Positions 1 to 9,033 of a stretch of DNA of 64,000 nt are shown here, piece after piece. Each line of letters opens with the position of its first letter. The stretch's first letter is position 1. Source of the stretch: Pseudomonadota bacterium (lineage in GTDB: Bacteria > Pseudomonadota > Gammaproteobacteria > Steroidobacterales > Steroidobacteraceae); assembly GCA_025356075.1 (NCBI GenBank), contig JANXUT010000025.1, positions 104,818-168,817 on the forward strand, written 5' to 3'. Position numbers and translations under genes: made by a program. The notes beneath the pieces are model-generated. The model was not told the origin of the DNA. It was given only the letters and a program-made list of their open reading frames with translations, and did no database searches.

Positions 1-417
1 GCTCAGGATATTCACCGCGAGGCCGAGCGCGGCAATCGGGATCGCCTCCGTGAAGGCGATCGGGACCGGCGTCAGTAGCCGCATCACGGCCTCGTAGCCG
101 ATCAACAGCGCGATCAAGAGCAGCACGATCGCGTTGCTGAAGCCGCCGAGGTCGCCGAACTTGCCCGTTCCGAAGCTGAAGCGCGCGTCAGTCGCGTGCC
201 GGCGTGCGAAGGTATACGCGAACGCGGCGATTAACATCGCCATCGCGTGCGTCGACATGTGCAGGCCGTCGGCGACGAGCGCGAGCGAGCCGAACATGAG
301 CCCGCCGCCAAGCTCGAGCACCATCATCGCCGAGCAGAGCGCGATGACGGCCCATGCCCTGCGCTCGACGGCCGAATGCGCCGTGCCGAGAAAGACGTGC
401 TGGTGCGAGCTGTTCAC
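1..417 (-). CDS. CDF-family Co/Ni/Zn efflux transporter, N-terminal part (DmeF-like), cut by window edge
   Basis: A partial gene whose 3' end lies beyond base 1; 139 codons are visible. The GTG start at 415-417 has a GGAG about 6 bases upstream. The N-terminus reads NSSHQHVFLG, the His-containing opening typical of DmeF-type cation diffusion facilitators. Two membrane helices follow, with ADGLHMSTHA at the end of the second; this is the metal-site A region, where DmeF-like proteins carry His in place of the second Asp found in zinc transporters. A later FGTGKFGDLGGFSNA segment fits the third helix. The family exports divalent metals from the cytoplasm using the proton gradient. The exact metal (Co, Ni or Zn) is inferred from the motif only. 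Confidence 0.85.
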   Translation of the reverse strand, partial: MNSSHQHVFLGTAHSAVERRAWAVIALCSAMMVLELGGGLMFGSLALVADGLHMSTHAMAMLIAAFAYTFARRHATDARFSFGTGKFGDLGGFSNAIVLLLIALLIGYEAVMRLLTPVPIAFTEAIPIAALGLAVNILS

Positions 418-594
418 AGGACTCCCGTTCCAAAGGTCGCGAGGCGCGTCGCGCGCGTGCCCGGCGAGCGCTCGCACGCGCCGGGAGAATTCCATTGTGA
501 GCGGTCGCCGTCGGAGGTGTCGAGCGAGGCCACCGCCGTGCTCCGCGTCGCGGGGTCGCGTAGGATACCGGGGAGCGAGGCGGACAAATCATCC

Positions 595-1146
595 ATGGCA
601 GCGCCGGATCAGACCACCGCCGTCGTGTTCATCGGCATCCTCGCCCTCCTCGGCTGGCGGATGTATGCGCGGATCCGCCGCATGGTCGGTCGGCAGCGGT
701 TCCGCCCGCGCCGGCCGTGGGTCACGATCACGGTGTTCCCGCTCCTCCTCCTGACACTCGGCGCGGACGTATTCACCCGTGCCGCGGGTGGCTTTGCGCT
801 CCTCGCCGGCGTAGGAATCGGCGCGGCGCTCGGATTCTACGGCCTGCGGCTGACCAAGTTCGAGGACGCGAGCGACGGGCCGCACTACACGCCGAACGCG
901 CACATCGGCATCGCGCTCTCGGTCGTGCTCCTCGTCCGCATCATCTACCGGCTGACTCCCCTCATTCTGGCGGGCGGCGCCCTACCGCCGCCCGAGCAGA
1001 TGGCAAGGACCCCGCTCACCCTCGCAATCGTCGGGACGCTGGCCGGCTATTACGTGACCTACGCGGTCGGCCTTCTGAGGTGGAGCCGTTCCCTCCGTGG
1101 TCCCGGAGCACCGCCCGCGGGAAGCCCGTCCGGCCCCCCGGGATGA
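595..1146 (+). CDS. CcdC/DUF1453-like integral membrane protein
   Basis: A 183-residue protein with about five hydrophobic segments (near residues 6-20, 42-60, 62-80, 103-122 and 140-160). A basic loop RIRRMVGRQ lies after the first helix, and HYTPNAHIGIAL is a motif I associate with the DUF1453/CcdC membrane family; its function is not established. The chosen ATG at 595 removes a long unlikely upstream extension and puts the first helix at the N-terminus. It is transcribed away from the metal exporter, with 177 bases between the two starts. The family assignment is from memory of sequence style and is moderately secure; no substrate or partner can be named. Confidence 0.65.
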   Translation: MAAPDQTTAVVFIGILALLGWRMYARIRRMVGRQRFRPRRPWVTITVFPLLLLTLGADVFTRAAGGFALLAGVGIGAALGFYGLRLTKFEDASDGPHYTPNAHIGIALSVVLLVRIIYRLTPLILAGGALPPPEQMARTPLTLAIVGTLAGYYVTYAVGLLRWSRSLRGPGAPPAGSPSGPPG

Positions 1147-1487
1147 CCGCGACCACCGGGTCCGGCTAGGAGCGACCATCGCAATCCCGGCCGGCAGTGT
1201 CCTCGGAACCCGGCCATCGGGCCCGCCCCGGTCCGTCGGGCGCCGGGCCTGGCGCCCCCGTAGGACTCCTCCGACACGCTGCAACAATGCTGCGTCGCAC
1301 TTTGAGCGTCAGCTCTCGCCGTTGCAGATTTCCACTCAAGTTCCTACGGTATCGGGCGATCTCGTGAGGGAAGCGGAGGACACCCGGGACCCGGTTGCGT
1401 GCCGGTCTCTCCGCCCATCCAGGGGCCTCAACTACTGGTGACCTGAGCCCGGAAAACTTTCAGCCGAGCGTTCAATCGATACACACC
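1147..1487. other. intergenic region before the solute-binding-protein operon
   Basis: About 340 bases without a credible gene. GC-rich and low in obvious structure; the promoter of the downstream signalling operon should lie here, but no convincing -35/-10 pair was seen. Confidence 0.5.
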
Positions 1488-2594
1488 ATGGAAAGGCGTA
1501 TCAGTGGGTTGCCGTGGCGCGCGCTCCTCTCGCGCGGCGCCGTCACGTTCCTCGCCCTCGCGCTCGGGGTGTCGGTCACCAACGGCGCGACCGCAACCGG
1601 CAGCCCGCTCGCGCCGCGCGTGCGTTTTACGCTGCGGGTCGGCTACCAGCCCTACTTCGCCGAAGCGTGGTCGGGGGTCCTCGTGCGCGCGCTCAAGCTG
1701 CACTCGCAGCACCTGCCACGCGACGTCGCGGTCGAGTTCAAGGTCGGCATGACCGGCGCCGGCTCGTTGATAGCGGCATTGCGTCACGGCGAGGTTGACC
1801 TCGCCTACCTCGGCCTCGCACCGACGCTCTCGGTCACGCAGGACCTGGCGCAGGGCGATTTCCGGATCCTCGCCGTCTCCTCCGTCAGTAAGCGGCTCTG
1901 CAACGTGATCCTCGCGCAGCCCGGGACAGCGACGGCCTCGCCCGATGCAGCCATGCGGTGGCTGGATGGCCGGGCGGTCGCTGTCGCCGACGGCACGTGT
2001 GCCGACTTCTTCCTCGCCAGCGTGCTCGAGCGCGCCCACGCGCACCCAGCACGCGTCTTGAACCAGAGCATCGACGTCCTCGCGACGTCGTTTCGGCAAC
2101 AGAAGGTCGATGCCGTCGCCGTGTGGGAGCCGATGGCGAGCGAACTCGTCCGCACGGCCGGGGCAGTTCGCCTCATCGACGGGGACATGGTCGGCGAGTC
2201 GAGCGCGACGTTCATCGTGGTCAGCGCAGCGCTGCTGAACGACCACCCTGACGTCGTCCGCGGCTGGCTCGAGGCCGAGCGTGCCGCGCAGCACGTGCTG
2301 GAAACCTCGAGCGTCGCCTCGCTGCCGTTCGATGCGCTCGCACGCGAGGTCGGCGACTTGTCCAAGGAGACGCTGCGCGCCGCCTGGGCCGGCCGCCCGG
2401 GTCGCACGACGTGGCAGCTGCCCGCCGAATTCCCATTCGTCGTGACTGCCGAGGTAGAAGCGCTCCTTTCGCGCTCGGCCGAACGGATGGCGCGCCGCGG
2501 TCGGTTGGCCTCGCCGGCGCTGCGCCGCGGCTCCGTCGCCGACGCGGCCGCACGCTCGCTGCTCGCCGGGGTCGCGCCTCGGAGCGGCCGATGA
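1488..2594 (+). CDS. periplasmic solute-binding protein (NMT1/SsuA type)
   Basis: A 368-residue secreted protein. The ATG at 1488 gives an N-terminus with basic residues and a hydrophobic core (GAVTFLALALGVSVTNGA), a standard signal peptide. The mature part starts with VGYQPYFAEAW, contains GEVDLAYLGLAPTLSV and later VDAVAVWEPMA, the usual blocks of nitrate/sulfonate/taurine/thiamine-precursor binding proteins. No ABC permease or ATPase gene is nearby. Instead its stop overlaps the start of a histidine kinase (ATGA), so it is probably the ligand-sensing component for that kinase rather than a transporter part. The ligand is unknown. No clear Shine-Dalgarno precedes the chosen start, so the start is less certain than the family. 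Confidence 0.85.
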   Translation: MERRISGLPWRALLSRGAVTFLALALGVSVTNGATATGSPLAPRVRFTLRVGYQPYFAEAWSGVLVRALKLHSQHLPRDVAVEFKVGMTGAGSLIAALRHGEVDLAYLGLAPTLSVTQDLAQGDFRILAVSSVSKRLCNVILAQPGTATASPDAAMRWLDGRAVAVADGTCADFFLASVLERAHAHPARVLNQSIDVLATSFRQQKVDAVAVWEPMASELVRTAGAVRLIDGDMVGESSATFIVVSAALLNDHPDVVRGWLEAERAAQHVLETSSVASLPFDALAREVGDLSKETLRAAWAGRPGRTTWQLPAEFPFVVTAEVEALLSRSAERMARRGRLASPALRRGSVADAAARSLLAGVAPRSGR

Positions 2595-4411
2595 AGACGC
2601 TCTCCGAGGCGTGGTTCCTGCCGACGCCCGACAAACGTGTCCGCCGCTGGAAGCCAGAAAACGCCGTCATGATCGCTGTCGGCGGTGCCGTCGCGCTGAT
2701 ACTGGTCCTCGGGGTGCTAGGCGCACGCGCGCTCGAGCATTCGACCTCGCTCGCCGCGCAGGTGGCGCACGCCTACCAGGTCATCCGCCAGGTTGATCAC
2801 GCATCGACCGGGATGGCGGTGGTGGCCTCAAGCATCCAGACCTACGTTCTGTCCGGCGACGAGACGTTGCTCCGCGTGCGTGAGCAGGCCCTGTCGGAGG
2901 CCGAGTCGAGCCTGCGCAACCTGCAGGAGCTGACCGTCGACGATCCCGTGCAACAGGCGCAGGTCGCCGACCTGCGCAGCCTGACGACGCTCAGGATTGC
3001 GGCCGGCAACTCCGTCATCGTCGCCCGGCAGACCGGCGGTTTCGCCGAAGCGCAAGCGCTGATCAAGACCCTGCGCGGCGAGAAGCTACTCGAGCGCGTG
3101 CGGGCACAAGAGGCAGCGATCGTGCGCGAGGAGGAACGCCTGCTCGGCGAGCGTCAGCAACGCGAGCTCGATGGCCGCCACAACGTGGTGCTGCTCGGCG
3201 GCGCACTGTTGCTTGTCGTCTTTCTCGTCGTCGGGTTCGGCCTCGGCTGGCTGCGTCGCGAACTGGAGGCGCGCCGTCGCCTGGCGCGCTCGCTCGAGGC
3301 GCAGCAGCGCTTCCTCCAATCGGTGTTTGAGCACCTGCCCGCGTTGATCGTCATCAAGGATCCGGCGAGCCTGCGTTTCGTCGTTCTCAACGAGGCGACG
3401 CGGGCCTGGTTCGGCGTGCCGCGGGAGCAACTGATCGGCCATACAGCCCACGACTTGCTGCCGCCGGAGGAGGCCGAGGCCGTCGAGGCGACCGACCGGC
3501 TGGCGCTGCAGCAGCACGGGGTACTCGATCTCTCCGTCAACCAGCGGTCATCGCCGCACACGCCCGGGTCGATCTTCCGGACGCAAAAGCTCGCGGTGCG
3601 CGACGCCGACGGGCGCGCAATGTTCCTCGTCTGCATCTCGACCGACATCTCGGCACGCGTCGCCGATGAAGCACGCATCCGCGCCCTCAACGAGAGCCTC
3701 GAGGCGCAGAAGACTGCACTCGAGGCCGCCAATCGCGAGCTGGAGAGCTTCTCCTACAGCGTGTCGCACGACCTGCGCGCTCCACTGCGCGCCATCGATG
3801 GCTTCTCGCTGATGCTGCTCGAGGACTACGGCGCAAAGCTCGAACCCGAGGCGCAGCGTTACCTCGCCACGATCCGCGCCGGCAGCCAGCGCATGGGCCA
3901 GCTGATCGACGATCTGCTCGCGTTCTCGCGCCTCGGCCGCCAGTCGCTCAAGCACGTCAACGTCGACATGGAGCACCTGGTCGGCGTGGCGCTGCCGGAG
4001 GCGCTGACCGAGGCCACCGGCAGGATGCCTGTGATCAGCGTCAATCCGCTGCCAACGTCCCGTGGCGACCCGGTGTTGCTGCAACACGTGTGGAGCAACC
4101 TGCTCGCGAACGCGGTCAAGTACTCGAGCCGTGTCGAGGCACCCGAGATCACTGTCGGTGCCTCGCGGGACGGCGACGAGGTCGTCTATTTCGTGCGTGA
4201 CAACGGCGCGGGCTTCGACATGCAGTACGCCCACAAGCTGTTCGGCGTCTTCCAGCGCCTGCACGGCCAGGAGGAGTTCCCGGGAACGGGCGTCGGACTT
4301 GCGATCGTCCACCGCATCGTCACGCGGCACGGCGGCCGCGTCTGGGCGGAAAGCGTTCCGGGCCGCGGTGCCACGTTCTACTTCACGCTGCCGGGAGCAT
4401 GCGCGACATGA
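2591..4411 (+). CDS. CHASE3-PAS membrane histidine kinase
   Basis: A 606-residue sensor kinase. A first membrane helix (about 25-48) is followed by a long helical extracytoplasmic region rich in Gln/Glu (about 50-195, CHASE3-like), a second helix (about 197-220), a PAS domain (about 240-350), a HisKA dimerisation domain with the phospho-acceptor His near residue 393 in SYSVSHDLRAPLRAIDG, and a HATPase domain with the N-box WSNLLANAVKYSS, the DNGAGFDM G1 box and a GTGVGLAI G2 box. The ATG overlaps the solute-binding-protein stop by 4 bases; the stop overlaps the downstream receiver gene. It probably senses the upstream binding protein across the membrane and passes phosphate to the two receivers that follow (inference from gene order). 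Confidence 0.92.
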   Translation: MKTLSEAWFLPTPDKRVRRWKPENAVMIAVGGAVALILVLGVLGARALEHSTSLAAQVAHAYQVIRQVDHASTGMAVVASSIQTYVLSGDETLLRVREQALSEAESSLRNLQELTVDDPVQQAQVADLRSLTTLRIAAGNSVIVARQTGGFAEAQALIKTLRGEKLLERVRAQEAAIVREEERLLGERQQRELDGRHNVVLLGGALLLVVFLVVGFGLGWLRRELEARRRLARSLEAQQRFLQSVFEHLPALIVIKDPASLRFVVLNEATRAWFGVPREQLIGHTAHDLLPPEEAEAVEATDRLALQQHGVLDLSVNQRSSPHTPGSIFRTQKLAVRDADGRAMFLVCISTDISARVADEARIRALNESLEAQKTALEAANRELESFSYSVSHDLRAPLRAIDGFSLMLLEDYGAKLEPEAQRYLATIRAGSQRMGQLIDDLLAFSRLGRQSLKHVNVDMEHLVGVALPEALTEATGRMPVISVNPLPTSRGDPVLLQHVWSNLLANAVKYSSRVEAPEITVGASRDGDEVVYFVRDNGAGFDMQYAHKLFGVFQRLHGQEEFPGTGVGLAIVHRIVTRHGGRVWAESVPGRGATFYFTLPGACAT

Positions 4412-4857
4412 ACGAGTGCCGGCCAGTTGACATCCTCTACGCCGAGGACAGTGCGACCGACGCGGAAGTGACCTTGCGTGCACTTCGCAAGGTCAACCTC
4501 GGCAACAACCTGATCTGGGTCAAGGACGGGCAGGAAGCACTCGATGTCCTGCATGGCCGCGGTGGCTACGCCGGTCAGCCACTCGCCGCGCCGCGCCTCG
4601 CGCTCCTCGACCTCAAGATGCCGAAGGTGGATGGCCTCGAGGTGCTGAAGGAGATCCGCGCGACGGAGAGCCTGCGTCGGCTGCCGGTCGTGATGCTGAC
4701 CTCGAGCGCGGAGGAAGCGGACCTCGTCAGGAGCTACCAGCTTGGCGTCAACAGCTACATCGTGAAGCCGGTCGACTTCACGCGACTGTCGGACGAGGTG
4801 GCGCGGCTCGGTTACTACTGGGTGCTGATGAATCGCCAGCCGGGGATGGGGAGCTGA
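4399..4857 (+). CDS. Rcp1-type single-domain response regulator
   Basis: A 152-residue lone receiver. The acidic pair is EDS (Asp17), the phospho-acceptor is Asp71 in ALLDLKMPKVDG, and the conserved Thr/Ser and Lys appear in VMLTSSAEE and YIVKPVDF. Short receivers of this kind (Rcp1/CheY-like) commonly pair with CHASE or phytochrome kinases. The start overlaps the kinase by 13 bases; a second ATG at 4408 is also possible. The next gene begins 2 bases after its stop, so all four genes are translationally coupled. With no output domain it presumably acts as a phosphate carrier or a docking protein for the c-di-GMP enzyme next door. Confidence 0.93.
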   Translation: MRDMNECRPVDILYAEDSATDAEVTLRALRKVNLGNNLIWVKDGQEALDVLHGRGGYAGQPLAAPRLALLDLKMPKVDGLEVLKEIRATESLRRLPVVMLTSSAEEADLVRSYQLGVNSYIVKPVDFTRLSDEVARLGYYWVLMNRQPGMGS

Positions 4858-4859
4858 TC

Positions 4860-7499
4860 GTGCCGACTCCAATGCGCCTCTTGTTCGTCGAGGACGTGCA
4901 GACCGAGGTGGCACTGGCGGTCCGCCAGTTCACGCGCCACGGCGTACCGTGCGAGTGGCGCCGCGTCGAGACGGAACCGGACCTGCGCAGGCAGATCGCC
5001 GAATTCCAGCCACACGTGGTCCTGTCCGACTTCAGCATGCCGCATCTCGATGGCTGGACGGCGCTCGCCTGCGTGCGCGAGATCGACCCGAACCTGCCGT
5101 TCGTCTTCGTCTCCGGAACCATCGGCGAGGAAGGCGCGATCCAGGCGCTCAGGCGCGGCGCGATGGACTACGTGCTCAAGGGGAACCTCGCCCGGCTCGT
5201 GCCCGCCGTGCAGCGGGCCCAGCGCGAGGTCGAGGTGCGGCGCGAGCAGCAGCGCGCGGTGCAGCAGCTCGAGGACATAGTCGGGACCTCGCAGGACTGG
5301 ATCTGGGAACTCGATGCCGGTCGCCGTATCGTGTTCTCGAGCCCGGCGGTCGAAGTGACGCTCGGCCGGCGGGCGCAGGAAATCCTGAACGCCAACATCC
5401 GCGACCTCCTTTCGCCCGATCAGTACCGGCAGATCGAGGCGGAACTCGGCGCGCTCGGCCCCGAACATCGCACCGGTAGGTTCCTGACGCAGTTCAGCGC
5501 GCACGACGGCGCGCGGCGCTGGTTGGAGACCAACGTATTCGCGGTCGTCGACGCGGCCGGCGCCGTTACGGGCTATCGCGGCGCAAGCCGCGACGTGACC
5601 GAGCGCGAGCAGCAGCAGCGGCGGATCCAGTACCTCACCCGCATCGTGCAGATGGTGAGCGGCGTGAACGGCGCGCTCGTTCGGCTGCGCGACCGCGAGG
5701 AGCTGCTCGAGGAGAGCTGCCGGATAGCCGTCAGCGTCGGCGGCTACGTCACGGCGGCCGTGTTCCTGGTCGAGCAAGGCGCGCGACTGCGGGTCGCTGC
5801 CGTCGCCGGTCGCTGCCCGCTGGTCGTCGGGTCGGTCCTGCCACTCGACGGTGGCGCCGCGGGCGACCTCACCATCTCGGCGCGCGCCGCCCTCGAGGGG
5901 AAGCCCGTCGTCGTCCGCGACATCGCGGATCCCTCGGTGGCCGATGCGAGCCGCGCGATCGCCGATGCCAGCGTGCAGGCGGTCGTCGCGTTGCCGCTCT
6001 TCGTCGACCGAACCGTGGTCGGCGTCCTGACGCTCGGCGCCGATACGGACGGGCCGCTCGATGAGCGCGAGCTACAGCTGCTGCAGGAGCTCGCTGCCAA
6101 CCTGTCCTTCGCGCTCCAGTACCTCGAGCGCCAGAACGCCGTTCACTTCCTGTCGTACTTCGACCCGCTGACCGGGCTCGCCAAGCGGGCCCTCTTCTGC
6201 GATCGCCTCGGCCAGCGACTGGCGCGGCGGGTCGGCCCTGAACCGCGTCCCTCGGTCGTCGTACTCGACGTCGAGCGGTTGGGGCTCGTCAACGACTCGG
6301 CTGGCAGGCACGTCGGCGATGGCCTCCTGCAGCGCGTTGCCGATCGCCTGCGCCGGCAAGTCGACTACTCCGAATGCGTCGCGAACCTGGGTGGCGGCAC
6401 CTTTGCGCTGGTGCTACCGCTGCTCGGTTCGCCGGAGCAGGCATTTTCGCTGTTGCACGAGCGGATCTCGCGTCTGTTCACGAAGCCCTTCGGGATCGAG
6501 GGGCACACGATCCGCGCCTCGGCGCGCTGCGGCATCGCGCGCTTCCCGGAGGATGGCGACACGTCCTCGGCACTCCTCGAGAACGCGGAAGCCGCGCTCA
6601 AGAGTGCGAAGACCATCGGCGAGCGCTTCGTCCCGTACCAGCTGCAGATGCACCGCGGCCAGGACGAGCGGCTCGCACTCGAGCAGCGCCTCCGGGTCGC
6701 GATCGAGGAGAAGCAGTTCGTCCTCCACTACCAGCCGCAGGTCGACATCGGCAGCGGCCGGATCGTCGCGCTCGAGGCGCTGCTGCGCTGGAACGAGCCG
6801 GGCCGCGGCCTCGTCGCGCCCGGGCAGTTCCTGCCGGTGCTCGAGGCGACGCACCTGATCACCGAGGTCGGCGACTGGGTCATCGAGCAGGCGCTCGAGG
6901 ACCTGCGCAAGTGGGCGGCGGCAGCGCTGCCCGTGCGCGTCGCAGTCAACGTCTCGCCCTGGCAGCTCAGGCAGCGCGACTTCGCCGAGCGGGTGCTGGC
7001 GCGGATCGGGCCGGCCGTCAACCGCGGCCGCAGCGGACTCGACCTCGAGATCACCGAGAGCGGGCTCCTCCAGGATCCGGACGATGCTCTCGCCAAGCTC
7101 TCGCTCTTGCGCGCCGCGGGTGTTGGCGTCGCGATCGATGACTTTGGCACGGGCTACTCGTCGCTGAGCCGACTGTCGCTGCTCCCGGTCGATACGCTGA
7201 AGATCGACCGGTCGTTCGTCTCGGGGCTGCCGGCGGACCCCGCCTCGGTCGCGCTCGTCTCGACGGTGATCGCGCTCGCCCGCGCCTTCACGCTCGTGAC
7301 CGTGGCCGAGGGCGTCGAGACGACCGATCAGCTGCAGGTGCTGCGGGAACTTGGCTGCCAGCAGTCGCAGGGCTACCTGCACAGCCGGCCGCAACCCGCC
7401 GCCGTGATCACGCTACTGCTCGAGCAGGCGCGCGGCGAACGGCTGGATCTCGGCACCGAGCCGCAGGCCCTCGGACTCGCCGGTTCCAAAGGCGTGTAG
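4860..7499 (+). CDS. REC-PAS-GAF-GGDEF-EAL cyclic-di-GMP phosphodiesterase
   Basis: An 879-residue cytoplasmic signalling protein with a GTG start. Domains in order: receiver (about 5-118, phospho-acceptor Asp57 in VLSDFSMPHLDGW), short coiled coil, PAS (about 140-250), GAF (about 275-425), GGDEF-like (about 430-595) and EAL (about 610-860). The cyclase signature is degenerate, reading LGGGTFAL instead of GGDEF, so diguanylate synthesis is unlikely. The EAL part keeps EALLRW, VNVSPWQL, EITES, IDDFGTGYSSL, KIDRSFV and AEGVE, so c-di-GMP hydrolysis is expected. As the last gene of the operon it is the likely output: kinase-driven phosphorylation of the receiver would tune phosphodiesterase activity. 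Confidence 0.93.
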   Translation: MPTPMRLLFVEDVQTEVALAVRQFTRHGVPCEWRRVETEPDLRRQIAEFQPHVVLSDFSMPHLDGWTALACVREIDPNLPFVFVSGTIGEEGAIQALRRGAMDYVLKGNLARLVPAVQRAQREVEVRREQQRAVQQLEDIVGTSQDWIWELDAGRRIVFSSPAVEVTLGRRAQEILNANIRDLLSPDQYRQIEAELGALGPEHRTGRFLTQFSAHDGARRWLETNVFAVVDAAGAVTGYRGASRDVTEREQQQRRIQYLTRIVQMVSGVNGALVRLRDREELLEESCRIAVSVGGYVTAAVFLVEQGARLRVAAVAGRCPLVVGSVLPLDGGAAGDLTISARAALEGKPVVVRDIADPSVADASRAIADASVQAVVALPLFVDRTVVGVLTLGADTDGPLDERELQLLQELAANLSFALQYLERQNAVHFLSYFDPLTGLAKRALFCDRLGQRLARRVGPEPRPSVVVLDVERLGLVNDSAGRHVGDGLLQRVADRLRRQVDYSECVANLGGGTFALVLPLLGSPEQAFSLLHERISRLFTKPFGIEGHTIRASARCGIARFPEDGDTSSALLENAEAALKSAKTIGERFVPYQLQMHRGQDERLALEQRLRVAIEEKQFVLHYQPQVDIGSGRIVALEALLRWNEPGRGLVAPGQFLPVLEATHLITEVGDWVIEQALEDLRKWAAAALPVRVAVNVSPWQLRQRDFAERVLARIGPAVNRGRSGLDLEITESGLLQDPDDALAKLSLLRAAGVGVAIDDFGTGYSSLSRLSLLPVDTLKIDRSFVSGLPADPASVALVSTVIALARAFTLVTVAEGVETTDQLQVLRELGCQQSQGYLHSRPQPAAVITLLLEQARGERLDLGTEPQALGLAGSKGV

Positions 7500-7641
7500 G
7501 CGCTGACGCTCACCGCCCGGGGTTTGTTCCGATCGGTGTCCCGCTGTTTGTCCCCAAGCGCAGTGGATATCTATAGGTACTAGAGGAGAACTACAGGGGC
7601 CCTCTGCAAGTCATTGAGCGGGCTATCAAAAACCGCGTCGT

Positions 7642-7902
7642 CGCGGAGAGATTCGACGCCTGGGCGGTAGAGATGGCACGAAGGTGCGAGCGAGATGCGA
7701 TGCTGATCCGTGAGCGATGCGGCGCACGAGGCGGGTTGGCGGCGCTACCCTGATCGATAAAGATATCTAGAAACAACGACTTAACGTCGCTGCGTGAGAG
7801 ATGCGACGCCCCTCCCCTACCCCCTCGAAAGTCACTGAAATTCAGCGGGTTTTCGCATCGCCAAGCCGCCGCACGCCGAAAAAAGCGTGAGAGTTGTAAC
7901 GC
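7642..7902 (+). repeat. iteron array of the plasmid-type replication origin
   Basis: Four imperfect direct repeats begin at 7642, 7664, 7686 and 7708, exactly 22 bases apart, with core consensus GCGNGAGAGATGCGACGC. The units at 7686-7703 and 7708-7725 each match the best unit (7792-7809) at 15 of 18 bases; those at 7642 and 7664 match at about 13 of 18. Two more separated copies lie at 7792-7809 and 7885-7902 (15 of 18). An A+T-rich patch (about 7752-7786) sits inside the region. The array lies directly downstream of the repA stop, as in IncW-type plasmids where oriV follows repA. Repeats of this size and phasing are the classical binding sites for a Rep initiator. Confidence 0.7.
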
Positions 7903-7915
7903 GGGAATTGCGCGT

Positions 7916-8998
7916 TCAGCGCGTCTTGGCGGGGAGGCGCTTGGCGAGGTGCGGTCGGGACGGCAGAAGCAGGACGCCGCTGTCGGTCAGCGCGAGTTTT
8001 GCTTCCGGGTAGACGACGCGCACGCGCTCGAGCGAGTCGAGGAAGAACCGACGGAACTGCCGGAGCTCCGCGTACGCGTGTCCAAACTGCTCGGAGAGTT
8101 GCTGCCAGCTGACGTTGCTCGGGCGGCTCAAGTGGAAGAGCCGGTGGACGAGCCACGCGTAGACATCGAGATCCATCGGGCTCTTGCGCAGATGCTTGAT
8201 CGCTTTCGTCGACAGTGGCGCGGAGCGCTCCAGGATCGAGTGGAACAGCACGCTCGAGAGCTGCAGCGAACTCCCCTGGCCCACACCGTGGTCCTCGTCC
8301 CACCACAGGCGCGCCTCTTCCGCAAATAAGGCCTGGCGGATGTGCAGGCCGGTGCGCCCGCTCGCATCGCGGATGTTCTCGTCGATCGAGAGCGTGCAGT
8401 GGATGAGCCGCAGGAGCTGGTTCGCGTAGACCCTGAGGCTGCCCCGCTCGCCGCGGGTGATCGGCACATCGAGCATTCGCAGGAATTCGTGGACCGAGCG
8501 ACCGAGGTAGATTTCCGGCGAGCGCGTGCGCACCGCTTCGCTCGCGCAATAGATCGTGAGCAGGCGCGCCGGAACGCCGTACGGCAGCCCTGACTCCGGC
8601 CGCGTCGTGCCGAGGGTCAGTTCGAGCCAGCCGTTCTTTCGCGTGAACGCGGTGAGCTCGCCTGGATCCGCATGCGGGAACGAGCACTGGATGAGCGGCA
8701 CATAGTGGAAGGAGATCCCCTCCGCCGCTCCGCTCGTGCCCGCGGCGAGCGCGGGCGCTTTCTCAACTGCCGTCGTCGCCGGCGGCGGGAGCCGCGGCGT
8801 GATCGTCCGAAGCCCCGGTGTCACCACCTTCTCGAACGCGCTCGGCGGGAATCCGGTGAAGTGCGGCTCGAGGTCGGCAGCGGCGACGCCGTCCGCGACG
8901 AGCTGTGCCAGCATGCGCGCGCGCGAGTACCCTGCAGCGGCATATCGCTGCAGTCGCGCAGTGAGGTCGGGGGCCGGAATCGGAGCGTCGGTGCTCAC
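7916..8998 (-). CDS. repA: plasmid replication initiator RepA (RepA_C family)
   Basis: A 360-residue protein starting at a GTG (8996-8998). The central part carries the blocks typical of the plasmid-encoded RepA family (PF04796): LPYGVPARLLTIYCASEAVR, then EIYLGRSVHEFLRML, then a Gly-rich turn and YANQLLRLIHCTLSI. This family binds iterons and opens the origin. The gene reads toward the iteron array, which starts just after its stop, and is divergent from parA with an operator-like palindrome between them. The N-terminal 90 residues are Pro/Ala-rich and unrecognised. No good Shine-Dalgarno is visible, so translation may be weak, which would suit a copy-number-limited initiator. Confidence 0.85.
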   Translation of the reverse strand: MSTDAPIPAPDLTARLQRYAAAGYSRARMLAQLVADGVAAADLEPHFTGFPPSAFEKVVTPGLRTITPRLPPPATTAVEKAPALAAGTSGAAEGISFHYVPLIQCSFPHADPGELTAFTRKNGWLELTLGTTRPESGLPYGVPARLLTIYCASEAVRTRSPEIYLGRSVHEFLRMLDVPITRGERGSLRVYANQLLRLIHCTLSIDENIRDASGRTGLHIRQALFAEEARLWWDEDHGVGQGSSLQLSSVLFHSILERSAPLSTKAIKHLRKSPMDLDVYAWLVHRLFHLSRPSNVSWQQLSEQFGHAYAELRQFRRFFLDSLERVRVVYPEAKLALTDSGVLLLPSRPHLAKRLPAKTR

Positions 8999-9033
8999 GG
9001 AGGTGCTTTAGCGCCTTCTTGGCGGTTCGGATG

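Noticed and set aside
7750..7770. Possible DnaA box in the A+T-rich patch near the iterons
   Set aside because: The closest string (TTATCGATCA on the minus strand) differs too much from TTATNCACA.
7591..7776. A 61-codon minus-strand frame inside the iteron region
   Set aside because: It overlaps the repeats, has no ribosome binding site and reads like random GC-rich translation.
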